Positions 1-8,620 of a stretch of 28,047 nt of DNA are shown here, piece after piece. Location: assembly GCA_046724665.1 (NCBI GenBank), contig JBKOWZ010000251.1, positions 1 through 28,047 on the forward strand, in the 5' to 3' direction. The notes beneath the pieces are model-generated. The model had not been told where the DNA came from and searched no databases. It saw only the letters and a program-made list of their open reading frames with translations. A program made the position numbers and the translations under genes. The first letter of the stretch is position 1; each line of letters begins with the position of its first letter. This DNA is from Actinocrinis sp046724665 (GTDB lineage: Bacteria > Actinomycetota > Actinomycetes > Streptomycetales > Catenulisporaceae).

Positions 1-47
1 GTCGCTCGTTGTGGAGGCGGGCGTACGGGGCGCCGTGCGCGCATTGA

Positions 48-96
48 GGACGGAATCCGTCCATTTCCGTCCGTCCGCTCCCGTCGATCTCGACGG
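48..96. promoter_or_regulatory. Two inverted repeats in the leader before the first gene
   Basis: Positions 48-62 read GGACGGA-A-TCCGTCC, a 7-bp inverted repeat around one base. Positions 81-96 read CCGTCGA-TC-TCGACGG, a perfect 7-bp inverted repeat with a 2-nt centre. Both lie in DNA without convincing coding potential (1-224). They could be operators or a small hairpin region for the gene starting at 225 or for one left of the window. No promoter motif is clear enough to call. Confidence 0.3.
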
Positions 97-224
97 TGCG
101 CCAGTGCATGCAGCTGATAGTTCGTCAGACGATAATTTCGGAATACAAGAGATTCGATTCACGGCCAGGTGCGAAGAGCAGATATCGATTGCGCACGGAC
201 CGCCGGGCTCGCGATGATCGCCCA

Positions 225-800
225 ATGGAATCGAAAACGACACCGGCGCTCGGTCCCGGCGTGGCGCCGCCGGAGCGGATCGAGACGGACGGACTGGTGC
301 TGCGCCGCTTCCTGCCGGAGGACCTCTACGCCCGCTACGACGCGATCAGCGCATCATATGAACACCTGCATCCCTGGATGGACTGGCTGCCCGAGCCGCC
401 TACCCTGGAACAGCAGCGCGAGTGGGGCGAGCAGCAGGCCGCCTCGTGGCCGGCGGAACGAGGCTGCACCTACGGCGTCTTCGACGCCGCCGACGGCACG
501 TTGCTCGCCGTCGTCGGCGTGCACGACCGGATCGGTCCCGGCGGGCTGGAGATCGGCTACTGGTGCCATGTCGCGCACACCGGCAAGGGCGTGATCACCC
601 GGGCCGTCCGCGAGCTGACCCGGATCGTGCTCGGCCTTGAGGGCATCGAGCGGGTCGAGATCCACTGCGACGAGGCGAATGTGCGCAGCGCTGCGGTACC
701 TCGACGGCTCGGTTACCGACTCGACCGGATCGAGGACAGTGAGATCACCGCACCGGCCGAGACGGGTCGCGACATGATCTGGATCAAGGAACGCGACTAG
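225..800 (+). CDS. GNAT family N-acetyltransferase (RimJ/RimL type)
   Basis: The 191-aa protein has the layout of RimJ/RimL-like acetyltransferases, which transfer acetyl from acetyl-CoA to a protein N-terminus or small amine. After the early TDGLVLRRFLPEDL strand come LEIGYWCHVAHTGKGVITRA (the acetyl-CoA-binding motif A region, with a degenerate Q/RxxGxG/A loop) and IHCDEANVRSAAVPRRLGYR, equivalent to the usual N..S..V..RLGF C-terminal motif. I place the start at the ATG at 225 because family homology begins about 20 residues later. The reading frame stays open back to 96, but that extension is Arg-rich and unconvincing, and no strong ribosome binding site decides the matter. It converges with the Zur gene. 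The substrate cannot be read from the sequence; the family call is firm. Confidence 0.85.
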   Translation: MESKTTPALGPGVAPPERIETDGLVLRRFLPEDLYARYDAISASYEHLHPWMDWLPEPPTLEQQREWGEQQAASWPAERGCTYGVFDAADGTLLAVVGVHDRIGPGGLEIGYWCHVAHTGKGVITRAVRELTRIVLGLEGIERVEIHCDEANVRSAAVPRRLGYRLDRIEDSEITAPAETGRDMIWIKERD

Positions 801-822
801 GGCGTGCCTGATTAGGGCGTGC
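798..822. repeat. Short tandem repeat TAGGGCGTGC x2
   Basis: The decamer TAGGGCGTGC occurs at 798-807 and again at 813-822, the first copy including the stop codon of the acetyltransferase gene. It is followed by the related steps GTGCGTATCGTGCGTATG. The repeat lies between two convergent genes and has no obvious hairpin, so it is probably a minor slippage product. Confidence 0.4.
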
Positions 823-851
823 GTATCGTGCGTATGTAGGGCAGGGCCGGG

Positions 852-1286
852 TTAACGTCCGGCGCACTGCGCGCAGGTGCCGAAGATCTCCAGCGTGTGC
901 GCCACATCGATGAAGCCGTGCTCGGCGGCCATCCGGTCGGCCCACGACTCCACCGCCGGGCCCTCGACCTCGACCGTCTTTCCGCAACTGCGGCACACCA
1001 GATGGTGGTGATGGCTGCCCGAGCTGCACCGCCGGTAGACCGCTTCGCCGTCGCCGGTGCGTACCACGTCCACCGCGCCGGCGTCGGCGAGTGACTGGAG
1101 CGTGCGGTACACCGTGGTCAGGCCGACCGAGTCGCCGCGATGCTTGAGCCGGTCATGCAGCTGCTGCGCCGACTGGAAGTCGTCGGTCTCCTCAAGCAGT
1201 GCGGCCACCGCCGCCCGCTGGCGGGTCGAGCGGCCGGGCGCGGGCGCCGACTGGCGCGACTCGTGGATCGGCGACTCGCTCGTCAT
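852..1286 (-). CDS. zur: Fur-family zinc uptake regulator (Zur/FurB)
   Basis: This 144-aa protein is a Fur-family metal-dependent repressor. The N-terminal winged helix contains GLTTVYRTLQSLADAG (about residues 55-70), the typical Fur DNA-recognition helix. The C-terminal half has the SHHHHLVC metal site (residues 91-98) and two structural zinc pairs, Cys98/Cys101 and Cys138/Cys141. The ATG at 1286 follows a GAGGAG ribosome binding site on the minus strand; the frame extends further upstream but without family similarity. It is divergent from glyS, and in Mycobacterium furB/zur also lies beside glyS, which favours Zur over other Fur paralogues. Zur represses zinc-uptake genes when zinc is sufficient. 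I saw no convincing AT-rich Zur box in the divergent spacer. Confidence 0.88.
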   Translation of the reverse strand: MTSESPIHESRQSAPAPGRSTRQRAAVAALLEETDDFQSAQQLHDRLKHRGDSVGLTTVYRTLQSLADAGAVDVVRTGDGEAVYRRCSSGSHHHHLVCRSCGKTVEVEGPAVESWADRMAAEHGFIDVAHTLEIFGTCAQCAGR

Positions 1287-1552
1287 CGGCGCTCCTCGCT
1301 CGGTGTGGATCTGCCGAAGTACCGCGAGCGCGGCGCCCACGGTGCCGCTGCCATTGTGCCACCGCGGGGCGGGGTCGTGCCCATTACACCAGTTACACCG
1401 GCTGGAGCGGCCGATCGCCGGCCGTGCCGGGCCTCGTCGCCCCGGCCCGAGAAGAGGTTGGAAACGCGGCGCGGACCCTCGGTACGCTTTGTCCCCGGAC
1501 CGACCGCACACCAGCCGGGTGTGATGGCGCAGCGAAGACAAGAGAGCACACC
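1287..1552. promoter_or_regulatory. Divergent zur-glyS spacer with direct repeats
   Basis: This 266-bp spacer should carry the promoters for zur (leftward) and glyS (rightward). The visible structure is a direct repeat TTACACC at 1384-1390 and 1393-1399 with 9-bp periodicity, a possible protein-binding site. I see no T-box leader and no clear palindromic AT-rich Zur operator. Promoter elements cannot be called with confidence. Confidence 0.3.
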
Positions 1553-2935
1553 GTGCCCGCCGACAAGATCGACACCATCGTCCGCCTGGCAAAGGCCCGC
1601 GGCATCGTCTTCCCCTCCAGCGAGATCTACGGCGGGTCCAGGGCCGCCTACGACTACGGCCCGCTCGGCGTCGAGCTGAAGGAGAACGTCAAGCGGCAGT
1701 GGTGGCAGGCGGTGGTGCGCGGCCGCGAGGACGTGGTCGGCCTCGACTCCTCGATCATCCTGGCCCGGGAGGTCTGGGAGGCCTCCGGGCACGTCAAGGA
1801 GTTCGCCGACCCGCTCACCGAGTGCCTCTCCTGCCACAAGCGCTTCCGCGCCGACCACCTCGAAGAGGCGTACGAGGCCAAGCACAAGCACGCCCCGGAG
1901 CACGGCCTGGCCGACGTCAACTGCCCGAACTGCGGGAACAAGGGGCAGTTCACCGAGCCGAAGATGTTCAACGGCATGCTCTCCACCCACCTCGGCCCGG
2001 TGCAGGACGGGTCCGGCCTGCACTACCTGCGCCCGGAGACCGCGCAGGGCATCTTCGTGTCCTACAAGAACGTCTTCGAGAGCGCGCGGCGCAAGATCCC
2101 GTTCGGCATCGGGCAGATCGGCAAGTCCTTCCGCAACGAGATCACCCCGGGCAACTTCATCTTCCGCACCCGCGAGTTCGAGCAGATGGAGATGGAGTTC
2201 TTCGTCCGGCCGGGGGACGACGAGAAGTGGCACGAGTACTGGATCGAGCAGCGCTGGAACTGGTACCTCGGCCTCGGCATCGACCCGGCCAACCTGCGCC
2301 TGCACGAGCACCCGCAGGAGAAGCTGTCGCACTACTCGAAGCGGACCGTGGACATCGAGTACCGGTACAACTTCGGCGGCAGCGAGTTCTCCGAGCTCGA
2401 GGGCATCGCCAACCGGACCGACTTCGACCTGACCACGCACTCGAAGCACTCGGGGCAGGACCTGTCGTACTTCGACCAGGCCAACAACGAGCGGTTCACG
2501 CCCTACGTCATCGAGCCGGCGGCAGGCGTCAACCGGTGCATGTTGGCGTTCCTGATCGATGCGTACACCGAGGACGAGGCGCCTAACGCCAAGGGCGTGA
2601 TGGAGAAGCGCTCGGTGCTCAAGCTCGACCGGAGGCTCGCGCCGGTGAAGGTGGCCGTGCTGCCGCTGTCCCGCAACGCCGATCTGTCGCCAAAGGCGCG
2701 CGGGCTGGCCGGCGCGTTGCGCCGCAGCTGGAACGTCGATTTCGACGATGCGCAGGCGATCGGCCGCCGCTACCGGCGTCAGGACGAGATCGGCACGCCG
2801 TTCTGCGTCACCGTGGACTTCGAAACGCTCGACGACAATGCGGTAACGGTGCGCGAGCGTGACTCGATGGAGCAGGAGCGCATCTCGCTGGACCAGGTCG
2901 AGTCGTACTTGGCCGCGCGGCTGATCGGCTGCTGA
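1553..2935 (+). CDS. glyS: Glycyl-tRNA synthetase (alpha2 type)
   Basis: The 460-aa class II enzyme charges tRNA-Gly with glycine using ATP in the cytoplasm. Visible hallmarks are the early GSRAAYDYGPLGVELKENVK segment of the dimeric GlyRS family, a Cys-rich insertion (CLSCHKRF ... CPNCGNKG), motif 2 around FRNEITPGNFIFRTREFEQM, and motif 3 near the class II GVNRCMLAFLIDAY arginine helix. The C-terminal anticodon-binding domain begins near APVKVAVLPLS. Length fits the actinobacterial family. I chose the GTG at 1553 (protein starts V/M-PADKIDTIVRL) because homology starts there; the open frame upstream is spacer. The nearby AGAGAG is only a weak ribosome binding site. It stands alone, divergent from zur and convergent with the lipoprotein gene. 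Confidence 0.97.
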   Translation: MPADKIDTIVRLAKARGIVFPSSEIYGGSRAAYDYGPLGVELKENVKRQWWQAVVRGREDVVGLDSSIILAREVWEASGHVKEFADPLTECLSCHKRFRADHLEEAYEAKHKHAPEHGLADVNCPNCGNKGQFTEPKMFNGMLSTHLGPVQDGSGLHYLRPETAQGIFVSYKNVFESARRKIPFGIGQIGKSFRNEITPGNFIFRTREFEQMEMEFFVRPGDDEKWHEYWIEQRWNWYLGLGIDPANLRLHEHPQEKLSHYSKRTVDIEYRYNFGGSEFSELEGIANRTDFDLTTHSKHSGQDLSYFDQANNERFTPYVIEPAAGVNRCMLAFLIDAYTEDEAPNAKGVMEKRSVLKLDRRLAPVKVAVLPLSRNADLSPKARGLAGALRRSWNVDFDDAQAIGRRYRRQDEIGTPFCVTVDFETLDDNAVTVRERDSMEQERISLDQVESYLAARLIGC

Positions 2936-2951
2936 GGTTTGGCGGGCCGGG

Positions 2952-3599
2952 CTACTTCGGTGCCCGGTTCCGGCACCTCGGCGAGTGCTCGGTCTGCTTG
3001 ATGCCTGATACCTGCCAGCGGCCGCGCATGCCCCGCGTCAACGTGAGCGTGGTGAACGTACCCGCTGCGCCGGGTCCCTGCGCGGCGGAGCCGCCGATGT
3101 GCTTGGACGCGTTACCGCGCACCTCGTTCCGCCAGGTCGAGCAGTACGACACGGTGGCTTTACCGGCCGCAGGCGGTGTGTACGTCATGTCCGACACCAC
3201 GAGCGTGCCGACACGCTGCTCGTGCCTGCTCACCCGGCTCGCCACGTCGCTCCTTATCGCGGCCAGCGCGCTGCCTGACCAGTAGATCGGCAGCAACGGA
3301 TCGGACGAGCCGGAACCGTTCTCGGCGTGGAGTTCCGCGCGGACGGACTGCTGGACGGTATAGAGGATCTGGTGTTCGACGCGGCTGCCGGGCCGGGGAC
3401 GGTTGAACGTCAGCCCCATCGTCGTCGGCAGGGTGATCCGCTCATCCATCGGCACGACGGCTAAGGGCGGACTGATGCTCGCCGCCGGTACCGGCCGGGG
3501 AGCGGCGGAACAGCCCGCGACTGCGGCAAGCGGCACGGCGAACGACAGCGCTGCCGCAGCCACCGACGTACGCACCGCCCTCCGGCCCGCCACGTTCAC
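2952..3599 (-). CDS. Putative secreted lipoprotein of unknown function
   Basis: The 215-aa protein begins with basic residues (MNVAGRRAVR), a hydrophobic Ala-rich stretch and the lipobox VAGC with Cys30 as the predicted lipidated residue, so it should be exported and anchored to the outer face of the membrane. The mature part starts with a Pro/Ala-rich linker and contains two further cysteines, in VSYCSTWRN and HSPRCRNR, possibly a disulfide. I recognise no enzymatic motif or named family. It converges on glyS with a 16-bp gap and is followed upstream by the ppgK gene on the same strand after about 80 bp, so the two could be separate units. The lipoprotein call is strong; function is unknown. 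Confidence 0.75.
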   Translation of the reverse strand: MNVAGRRAVRTSVAAAALSFAVPLAAVAGCSAAPRPVPAASISPPLAVVPMDERITLPTTMGLTFNRPRPGSRVEHQILYTVQQSVRAELHAENGSGSSDPLLPIYWSGSALAAIRSDVASRVSRHEQRVGTLVVSDMTYTPPAAGKATVSYCSTWRNEVRGNASKHIGGSAAQGPGAAGTFTTLTLTRGMRGRWQVSGIKQTEHSPRCRNRAPK

Positions 3600-3678
3600 C
3601 AGTCCTCAGTCCGCGTTACCCCGTCTGGCGATCGCCTAAAGTGGCGATCTTGCGGCATAGAGTATCCAGCTTGCTGCT

Positions 3679-4437
3679 TCAGTGCTCGCTCGTGGCGGCC
3701 GCCATCGCCGCGCCGACGATACCGGCCGTGTTCGCCAGCCGGGCGGCGGCAACCTCGGCGCGCAGATCCAGCTGCGGCAGGAACTTGTCCGCGTGCTTGG
3801 ACGCGCCACCGCCGATGATGATCAGATCCGGACTGAGCAGCGCCTCCACGAGGTCCAGATACTCCTGGACCCGGCCTGCCCACTTGCCCCAGCTCAGCTC
3901 CTTCTCTTCGCGGACGCGGGCCGAGGCGCGCATCTCGGCGTCCTTGCCGTGCAGCTCCAGGTGGCCGAACTCGGTGTTCGGCACCAGCTTGCCGTCGAGG
4001 AACAGCGCCGAGCCGATCCCGGTACCGAACGTCAGGGTGAGCACCACGCCGCCGCGGCCTTTGCCTGCTCCGTGCGCGATTTCGGCGACCCCGGCGGCGT
4101 CCGCGTCGTTCAGCACTCGAGGCGGTGCGCCGTCGCTCGTGCGCAGCACCTTCGTGAACAGCGTCGCCGCGTCCACACCGATCCACTCGGGCTCCATGTT
4201 GGCGGCGGTACGCACCGTTCCATGCGGACCCGTGATCACGCCCGGGAAGGTCACGCCCACCGGGCCGGTCCAGTCGAAGTGGTCGGCCACCTCGCCGACG
4301 ATCGGCGCCACGGCCTCAGGCGTGGCAGGGCGCGGAGTCTCCAGCCGGAAGCGGTCCGCGGTCGTTTCGCCGGTGGCGGTGTCCACCGGAGCGCCCTTGA
4401 CGCCGGAACCCCCGATGTCGATGCCCAGGACATGCAC
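3679..4437 (-). CDS. ppgK: Polyphosphate glucokinase (ROK family)
   Basis: This 252-aa enzyme phosphorylates glucose to glucose-6-phosphate using inorganic polyphosphate (and often ATP) in the cytoplasm. It opens with the phosphate-binding loop GIDIGGSGVKG. It then has the sugar-site region VLNDADAAG, the conserved FGTGIGSALFLDGKLVPNTE (ROK/PPGK signature), EFGHLELHGKDAE, and the nucleotide/adenosine loop DLIIIGGGASKHADKFLP. Length and motifs match actinobacterial polyphosphate glucokinases rather than the longer ROK repressors (no HTH domain). The GTG at 4437 is preferred because GAGGAAGG lies 8 nt upstream; a second GTG at 4446 is possible. It is divergent from the dus gene, with which it shares a roughly 100-bp promoter spacer. 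Confidence 0.93.
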   Translation of the reverse strand: MHVLGIDIGGSGVKGAPVDTATGETTADRFRLETPRPATPEAVAPIVGEVADHFDWTGPVGVTFPGVITGPHGTVRTAANMEPEWIGVDAATLFTKVLRTSDGAPPRVLNDADAAGVAEIAHGAGKGRGGVVLTLTFGTGIGSALFLDGKLVPNTEFGHLELHGKDAEMRASARVREEKELSWGKWAGRVQEYLDLVEALLSPDLIIIGGGASKHADKFLPQLDLRAEVAAARLANTAGIVGAAMAAATSEH

Positions 4438-4533
4438 GTCAGCCACCTTCCTCGAGGCTTGAGCCCGGTCGCCGCCCGCCGAGTCTGGAACAATGGGACG
4501 TTCCAGCCGGCGAGCGTTCCCGAGGACCATTAC

Positions 4534-5700
4534 ATGCCAGACGCGCACCAACCGCTCGCGGTCGGCCCCTACCGGGTGTGGCCGCCGGTGGTCCTCGCCC
4601 CGATGGCGGGGATCACCAACCCGCCGTTCCGGGCGCTGTGCCGGGAACAGGCGCGCAGCCGGGTGCCCGAAGCCGGGGCCGACCGCCCCGCAGGGCTGTT
4701 CGTGTGCGAGATGGTGACGACGGTCGGGCTGGTCGAGCGCAACCCGAAGACGCGCAAGATGATCCACTTCGAGCCCGACGAGCAGCCGCGCTCGGTGCAG
4801 CTCTACGGTGTCGATCCCGACTACGTCGGCCGCGCGGTGCGCATCGTCGCCGAAGAGGACCTCGCCGACCACATCGACCTCAACTTCGGCTGCCCGGTGC
4901 CCAAGGTCACCCGGCGCGGCGGAGGGTGCGCGCTGCCGTATCACCGCGTCCTGTTCCGTGACATCGTGCAGGCGGCTGTGCGTAACGCCGGAACGCTGCC
5001 TGTGACCGTCAAGATGCGCGTAGGCATCGACGCCTCGCATGAGACGTACCTGGAAGCTGGCCGAATCGCCGAGGACGCGGGCGTCGCGGCCGTCGCGTTG
5101 CACGCCCGGACGGGTGCTCAGGGCTATTCGGGCAAGGCCGACTGGGACCGGATCGCGAAGCTCAAAGCCGAGCTCGACCACGTCCCCGTGCTCGGCAACG
5201 GCGACATCTGGGAAGGCGCCGACGCGGTGCGGATGATGGCCGAGACCGGCGCGGACGGCGTGGTCGTCGGCCGTGGCTGCCTCGGTCGGCCCTGGCTCTT
5301 CGCGGACCTGAGCGCGGCGTTCGTCGGCGGCGGGCGGGTGCGGCCGAACCTCGGCGAGGTCGCGGCGATGATGCGCAGGCACGCGGCCGGCCTGGTCGAG
5401 ATGCACCGCTCCGACCACGGCGTGCGCGAGTTCCGCAAGCACGTCGCCTGGTACCTCAAGGGCTTCGCGGTCGGTTCCGAGCTGCGCGGCAGGCTCGCTC
5501 AGGCTGCGAGCCTCGCTGAACTAGACGACCTGCTCGCCAAGTTGGACCACGAGCAGCCGTGGCCTGACGCGAACGACGGCGTGCCGCGCGGTCGCAGTCA
5601 TGCATCCGAACGCCGCGTTACGCTGCCGTACGGTTGGTTGGAGAACCCCGACGATCCCACGCCGCCCACTGGCGCGGAGACCGATGACTCCGGCGGTTGA
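4534..5700 (+). CDS. dus: tRNA-dihydrouridine synthase (DusB-like)
   Basis: The 388-aa flavoenzyme reduces specific uridines in the tRNA D-loop to dihydrouridine using NADPH and FMN. The TIM barrel begins with VVLAPMAGITNPPFRALC. The catalytic cysteine is in LNFGCPVPKV (Cys120). VTVKMRVG, ALHARTGAQGYSGKADWD and GNGDIW lie on successive barrel strands, and GADGVVVGRGCLGRPWLF binds the FMN phosphate. RRHAAGLVEMH begins the C-terminal helical RNA-binding domain. ATG 4534 has GAGGA about 8 nt upstream. The C-terminus is a disordered acidic tail. The frame is open far upstream (to 3682), but only as antisense of ppgK. It appears to be transcribed alone; 220 bp of spacer separates it from ppdK. Confidence 0.95.
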   Translation: MPDAHQPLAVGPYRVWPPVVLAPMAGITNPPFRALCREQARSRVPEAGADRPAGLFVCEMVTTVGLVERNPKTRKMIHFEPDEQPRSVQLYGVDPDYVGRAVRIVAEEDLADHIDLNFGCPVPKVTRRGGGCALPYHRVLFRDIVQAAVRNAGTLPVTVKMRVGIDASHETYLEAGRIAEDAGVAAVALHARTGAQGYSGKADWDRIAKLKAELDHVPVLGNGDIWEGADAVRMMAETGADGVVVGRGCLGRPWLFADLSAAFVGGGRVRPNLGEVAAMMRRHAAGLVEMHRSDHGVREFRKHVAWYLKGFAVGSELRGRLAQAASLAELDDLLAKLDHEQPWPDANDGVPRGRSHASERRVTLPYGWLENPDDPTPPTGAETDDSGG

Positions 5701-5708
5701 AAAAGAGT

Positions 5709-5735
5709 CATCCACAAAAAATGGGTTATCCACAG
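5709..5735 (+). promoter_or_regulatory. Two tandem DnaA boxes upstream of ppdK
   Basis: TTATCCACA at 5727-5735 is an exact match to the classical DnaA box, and TCATCCACA at 5709-5717 differs at one position. They are in the same orientation with starts 18 bp apart. A weaker candidate, ACGTCCACA, lies at 5858-5866. They sit in the non-coding spacer (5701-5920) just behind the dus stop codon. They could be a DnaA titration or regulatory site, or make ppdK DnaA-responsive. No dnaA, dnaN or AT-rich unwinding region is present, so this is not oriC. Confidence 0.6.
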
Positions 5736-5920
5736 GGTGGGCCGCCTCACACTGACACCGTCGTAACCAGCAGGTAGTGTCGTAGACGTCCGGAGTTTGA
5801 CGTCGGTCGTGCGGGTCGGCGTCAGTTTTCGTCTTCGGCGCCGCTTCACCTCGAAAAACGTCCACATTCGCGCGCTCGTTCTCAATTCCAATACGCACGC
5901 TGTGCTTCAGGGAGCTTCAC

Positions 5921-8617
5921 GTGCCTCAATTCGTCTACGACTTCACCGAGGGCAACAAGGATCTCAAGGATCTGCTCGGCGGCAAGGGAGCCAACCTCGC
6001 CGAGATGACCAACCTCGGACTGCCGGTGCCACCGGGGTTCACCCTCACCACGGAGGCCTGCCGGGCGTACCTGGCCGACGGTGCCGAGCCGGAGGGCCTG
6101 CGCGCCGAGGTCTCCGAGCACCTGGCCGCGCTCGAGCAGCACATGGGCCGCAGGCTCGGCGCGAGCGACGACCCGCTGCTGGTCTCGGTGCGTTCCGGAG
6201 CCAAGTTCTCCATGCCCGGGATGATGGAGACGGTGCTGAACATCGGCCTGTCCGACGCCTCGGTCGATGGTCTGGCACGCGCGGCCGGGGACGAGCGCTT
6301 CGCCTGGGACGCCTATCGGCGGCTGATCCAGATGTTCGGCAAGACCGTGCTCGACGTGGACGGCGAGCACTTCGAGGACGCGATCGACGCGGCGAAGAAG
6401 GCCAAGGGCGTGGCCAGCGATCTCGATCTCGACGCCGAGGACCTGCGTGACCTGGTCGAGACGTACAAGCTGATCGTGCGTGAGCACGCCGGGCGCGAGT
6501 TCCCGCAGGAACCGCGCGAGCAGCTGGACCTGGCGATTCGCGCGGTCTTCGACTCCTGGAACACCGACCGGGCCAAGCTCTACCGACGGCAGGAGCGTAT
6601 CCCGCACGATCTGGGTACCGCGGTCAACATCTGTTCGATGGTCTTCGGCAACCTCGGCCCGGACTCGGGCACCGGCGTCGCGTTCACCCGCGACCCGGCC
6701 ACCGGTTCGCAGGGCGTGTACGGGGACTATCTCGCCAACGCGCAGGGCGAGGACGTCGTCGCGGGCATCCGCAACACCGTGCCGCTGCAACAGCTCGAGC
6801 AACTCGACCCGAAGTCCTACCGCGAGCTGCTGGACATCATGGCCACCCTGGAGGGGCACTACCGCGACCTGTGCGACATCGAGTTCACCATCGAACGCGG
6901 CAAGCTGTGGATGCTCCAGACCCGGGTCGGCAAGCGCACCGCGGCCGCCGCGTTCCTGATCGCGACCAGCCTGGTGGACCAGGGCATCATCGACCCGGAC
7001 GAGGCGGTCTCCCGGGTCACCGGCGGTCAGCTGGCCCAGCTGATGTTCCCGCAGTTCGACACCCGCGGCTCGCACCGGCGCATCGCCACCGGCATGAACG
7101 CCTCGCCCGGCGCGGCGGTCGGCAAGGCGGTCTTCGACTCGTACACCGCGGTGAAGTGGTCCAGGTCGGGGGAGCGGGTCATCCTGATCCGCCGGGAGAC
7201 CAACCCGGACGACCTCAACGGCATGATCGCCGCGCAGGGCATCCTGACCTCGCGCGGCGGCAAGACCTCGCACGCCGCCGTGGTCGCCCGCGGCATGGGC
7301 AAGACCTGTGTGTGCGGCGCCGAGGAGCTGGAGGTGGACACCAAGACCCGCCGGCTGACCGCCCCGGGCGGCGTCACCGTCGAGGAGGGCGACCTGATCT
7401 CGATCGACGGGACCTCCGGCGCGGTTTACCTCGGCGAGGTCCCGGTGCAGCCCTCGCCGGTGGTCGAGTACTTCGAGGGCCGCCTCGGCGCGGACTCGCC
7501 CCGCGCCGGCGAGCTGGTGCGCGCGGTGCACCGGATCATGACCTGGGCGGACGAGCGCCGCCGGCTCTACGTACGGGCCAACGCGGACAACCCGGAGGAC
7601 GCGGCACGCGCCCGCCGGTTCGGCGCGCAGGGCATCGGCCTGTGCCGTACCGAGCACATGTTCCTCGGCGAGCGGCGCGCCCTGGTCGAGCGGCTGATCC
7701 TGGCCGAGGACGACTCGGAGCGGGAGAAGGTGCTCGAGGCGCTGCTGCCGGTGCAGCGCGACGACTTCGTGGCGATCCTCACCGCGATGGGCGGCCTGCC
7801 GGTGACCGTGCGGCTGCTCGACCCGCCGCTGCACGAGTTCCTGCCGGACCTGACCGAGTTGTCGGTGCGGGTGGCCGTGGCCGAGGCGCGCGGAGAGGAG
7901 CACGAGGGCGACCTGCGGCTCCTGCAAGCCGTGCACAAGCTGCACGAGCAGAACCCCATGCTCGGCCTGCGCGGGGTGCGGCTCGGTCTGGTGGTGCCCG
8001 GCCTGTTCATCATGCAGGTGCGGGCGCTGGCCGAGGCCGCCGCGCAGGTGGCCAAGGCCGGCGGGGTGGCCCGGGTCGAGATCATGGTGCCGTTGGTCGG
8101 CGCCGTGCAGGAGCTGGAGATCATCCGCGAGCAGGCCCGCGCGGTACTCGACGAGGTGCGCGAGACCACCGGCGCCGACATCAGGGCACTGATCGGCACG
8201 ATGATCGAGCTGCCCCGGGCCGCGCTGACCGCCGGCCAGATCGCCGAGGCCGCCGAGTTCTTCTCCTTCGGCACCAACGACCTGACCCAGACCACCTGGG
8301 GCTTCAGCCGGGACGACGTGGAGGCCGCGTTCTTCAGCGCCTATCTGGACAAGGGCATCTTCGGCGTCTCCCCGTTCGAGACCCTCGACCTCGGCGGCGT
8401 GGGCCGCCTCGTCCAGATCGCCGCCGCCGAGGGCAGGGCCGCCCGCCCGACGCTCAAGCTCGGCGTCTGCGGAGAGCACGGCGGCGACCCCGACTCGGTG
8501 CACTTCTTCCACCAGGTCGGGCTCGACTACGTCTCCTGCTCGCCGTTCCGCGTCCCGGTCGCCCGCCTGGAAGCGGCCCGCGCCGCCGTCCAGGAGAAGC
8601 GCGAGCGCAATGCCTAA
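5921..8617 (+). CDS. ppdK: Pyruvate, phosphate dikinase
   Basis: The 898-aa enzyme interconverts ATP + pyruvate + Pi with AMP + phosphoenolpyruvate + PPi, linking glycolysis and gluconeogenesis. Domain order is complete: an N-terminal ATP-grasp domain starting at DLLGGKGANLAEMTNLGLPV, a swivelling phosphohistidine domain with GGKTSHAAVVARGMGKTCV (phosphorylated His451), and a C-terminal PEP/pyruvate TIM barrel with GLCRTEHMF, EIMVPLVG, SFGTNDLTQTTWG and LGVCGEHGGD, where Cys850 is the expected acid-base cysteine. Length is normal (about 870-900). The start is the GTG at 5921, with AGGGAG seven bases upstream. It converges with the next acetyltransferase gene at a 3-nt gap. The two DnaA-box-like sites lie in its upstream spacer. 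Confidence 0.97.
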   Translation: MPQFVYDFTEGNKDLKDLLGGKGANLAEMTNLGLPVPPGFTLTTEACRAYLADGAEPEGLRAEVSEHLAALEQHMGRRLGASDDPLLVSVRSGAKFSMPGMMETVLNIGLSDASVDGLARAAGDERFAWDAYRRLIQMFGKTVLDVDGEHFEDAIDAAKKAKGVASDLDLDAEDLRDLVETYKLIVREHAGREFPQEPREQLDLAIRAVFDSWNTDRAKLYRRQERIPHDLGTAVNICSMVFGNLGPDSGTGVAFTRDPATGSQGVYGDYLANAQGEDVVAGIRNTVPLQQLEQLDPKSYRELLDIMATLEGHYRDLCDIEFTIERGKLWMLQTRVGKRTAAAAFLIATSLVDQGIIDPDEAVSRVTGGQLAQLMFPQFDTRGSHRRIATGMNASPGAAVGKAVFDSYTAVKWSRSGERVILIRRETNPDDLNGMIAAQGILTSRGGKTSHAAVVARGMGKTCVCGAEELEVDTKTRRLTAPGGVTVEEGDLISIDGTSGAVYLGEVPVQPSPVVEYFEGRLGADSPRAGELVRAVHRIMTWADERRRLYVRANADNPEDAARARRFGAQGIGLCRTEHMFLGERRALVERLILAEDDSEREKVLEALLPVQRDDFVAILTAMGGLPVTVRLLDPPLHEFLPDLTELSVRVAVAEARGEEHEGDLRLLQAVHKLHEQNPMLGLRGVRLGLVVPGLFIMQVRALAEAAAQVAKAGGVARVEIMVPLVGAVQELEIIREQARAVLDEVRETTGADIRALIGTMIELPRAALTAGQIAEAAEFFSFGTNDLTQTTWGFSRDDVEAAFFSAYLDKGIFGVSPFETLDLGGVGRLVQIAAAEGRAARPTLKLGVCGEHGGDPDSVHFFHQVGLDYVSCSPFRVPVARLEAARAAVQEKRERNA

Positions 8618-8620
8618 CGC

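Noticed and set aside
96..224. N-terminal extension of the first acetyltransferase
   Set aside because: Arg-rich, no family similarity; the ATG at 225 fits the GNAT start better.
1287..1552. Zur operator or T-box leader in the zur-glyS spacer
   Set aside because: No AT-rich palindrome of Zur type and no T-box specifier/antiterminator features were found.
5882..8512. 876-aa open frame on the minus strand through ppdK
   Set aside because: It is the high-GC antisense shadow of a clear ppdK gene, composed of Leu/Gly/Arg/His-rich noise with no domain pattern.
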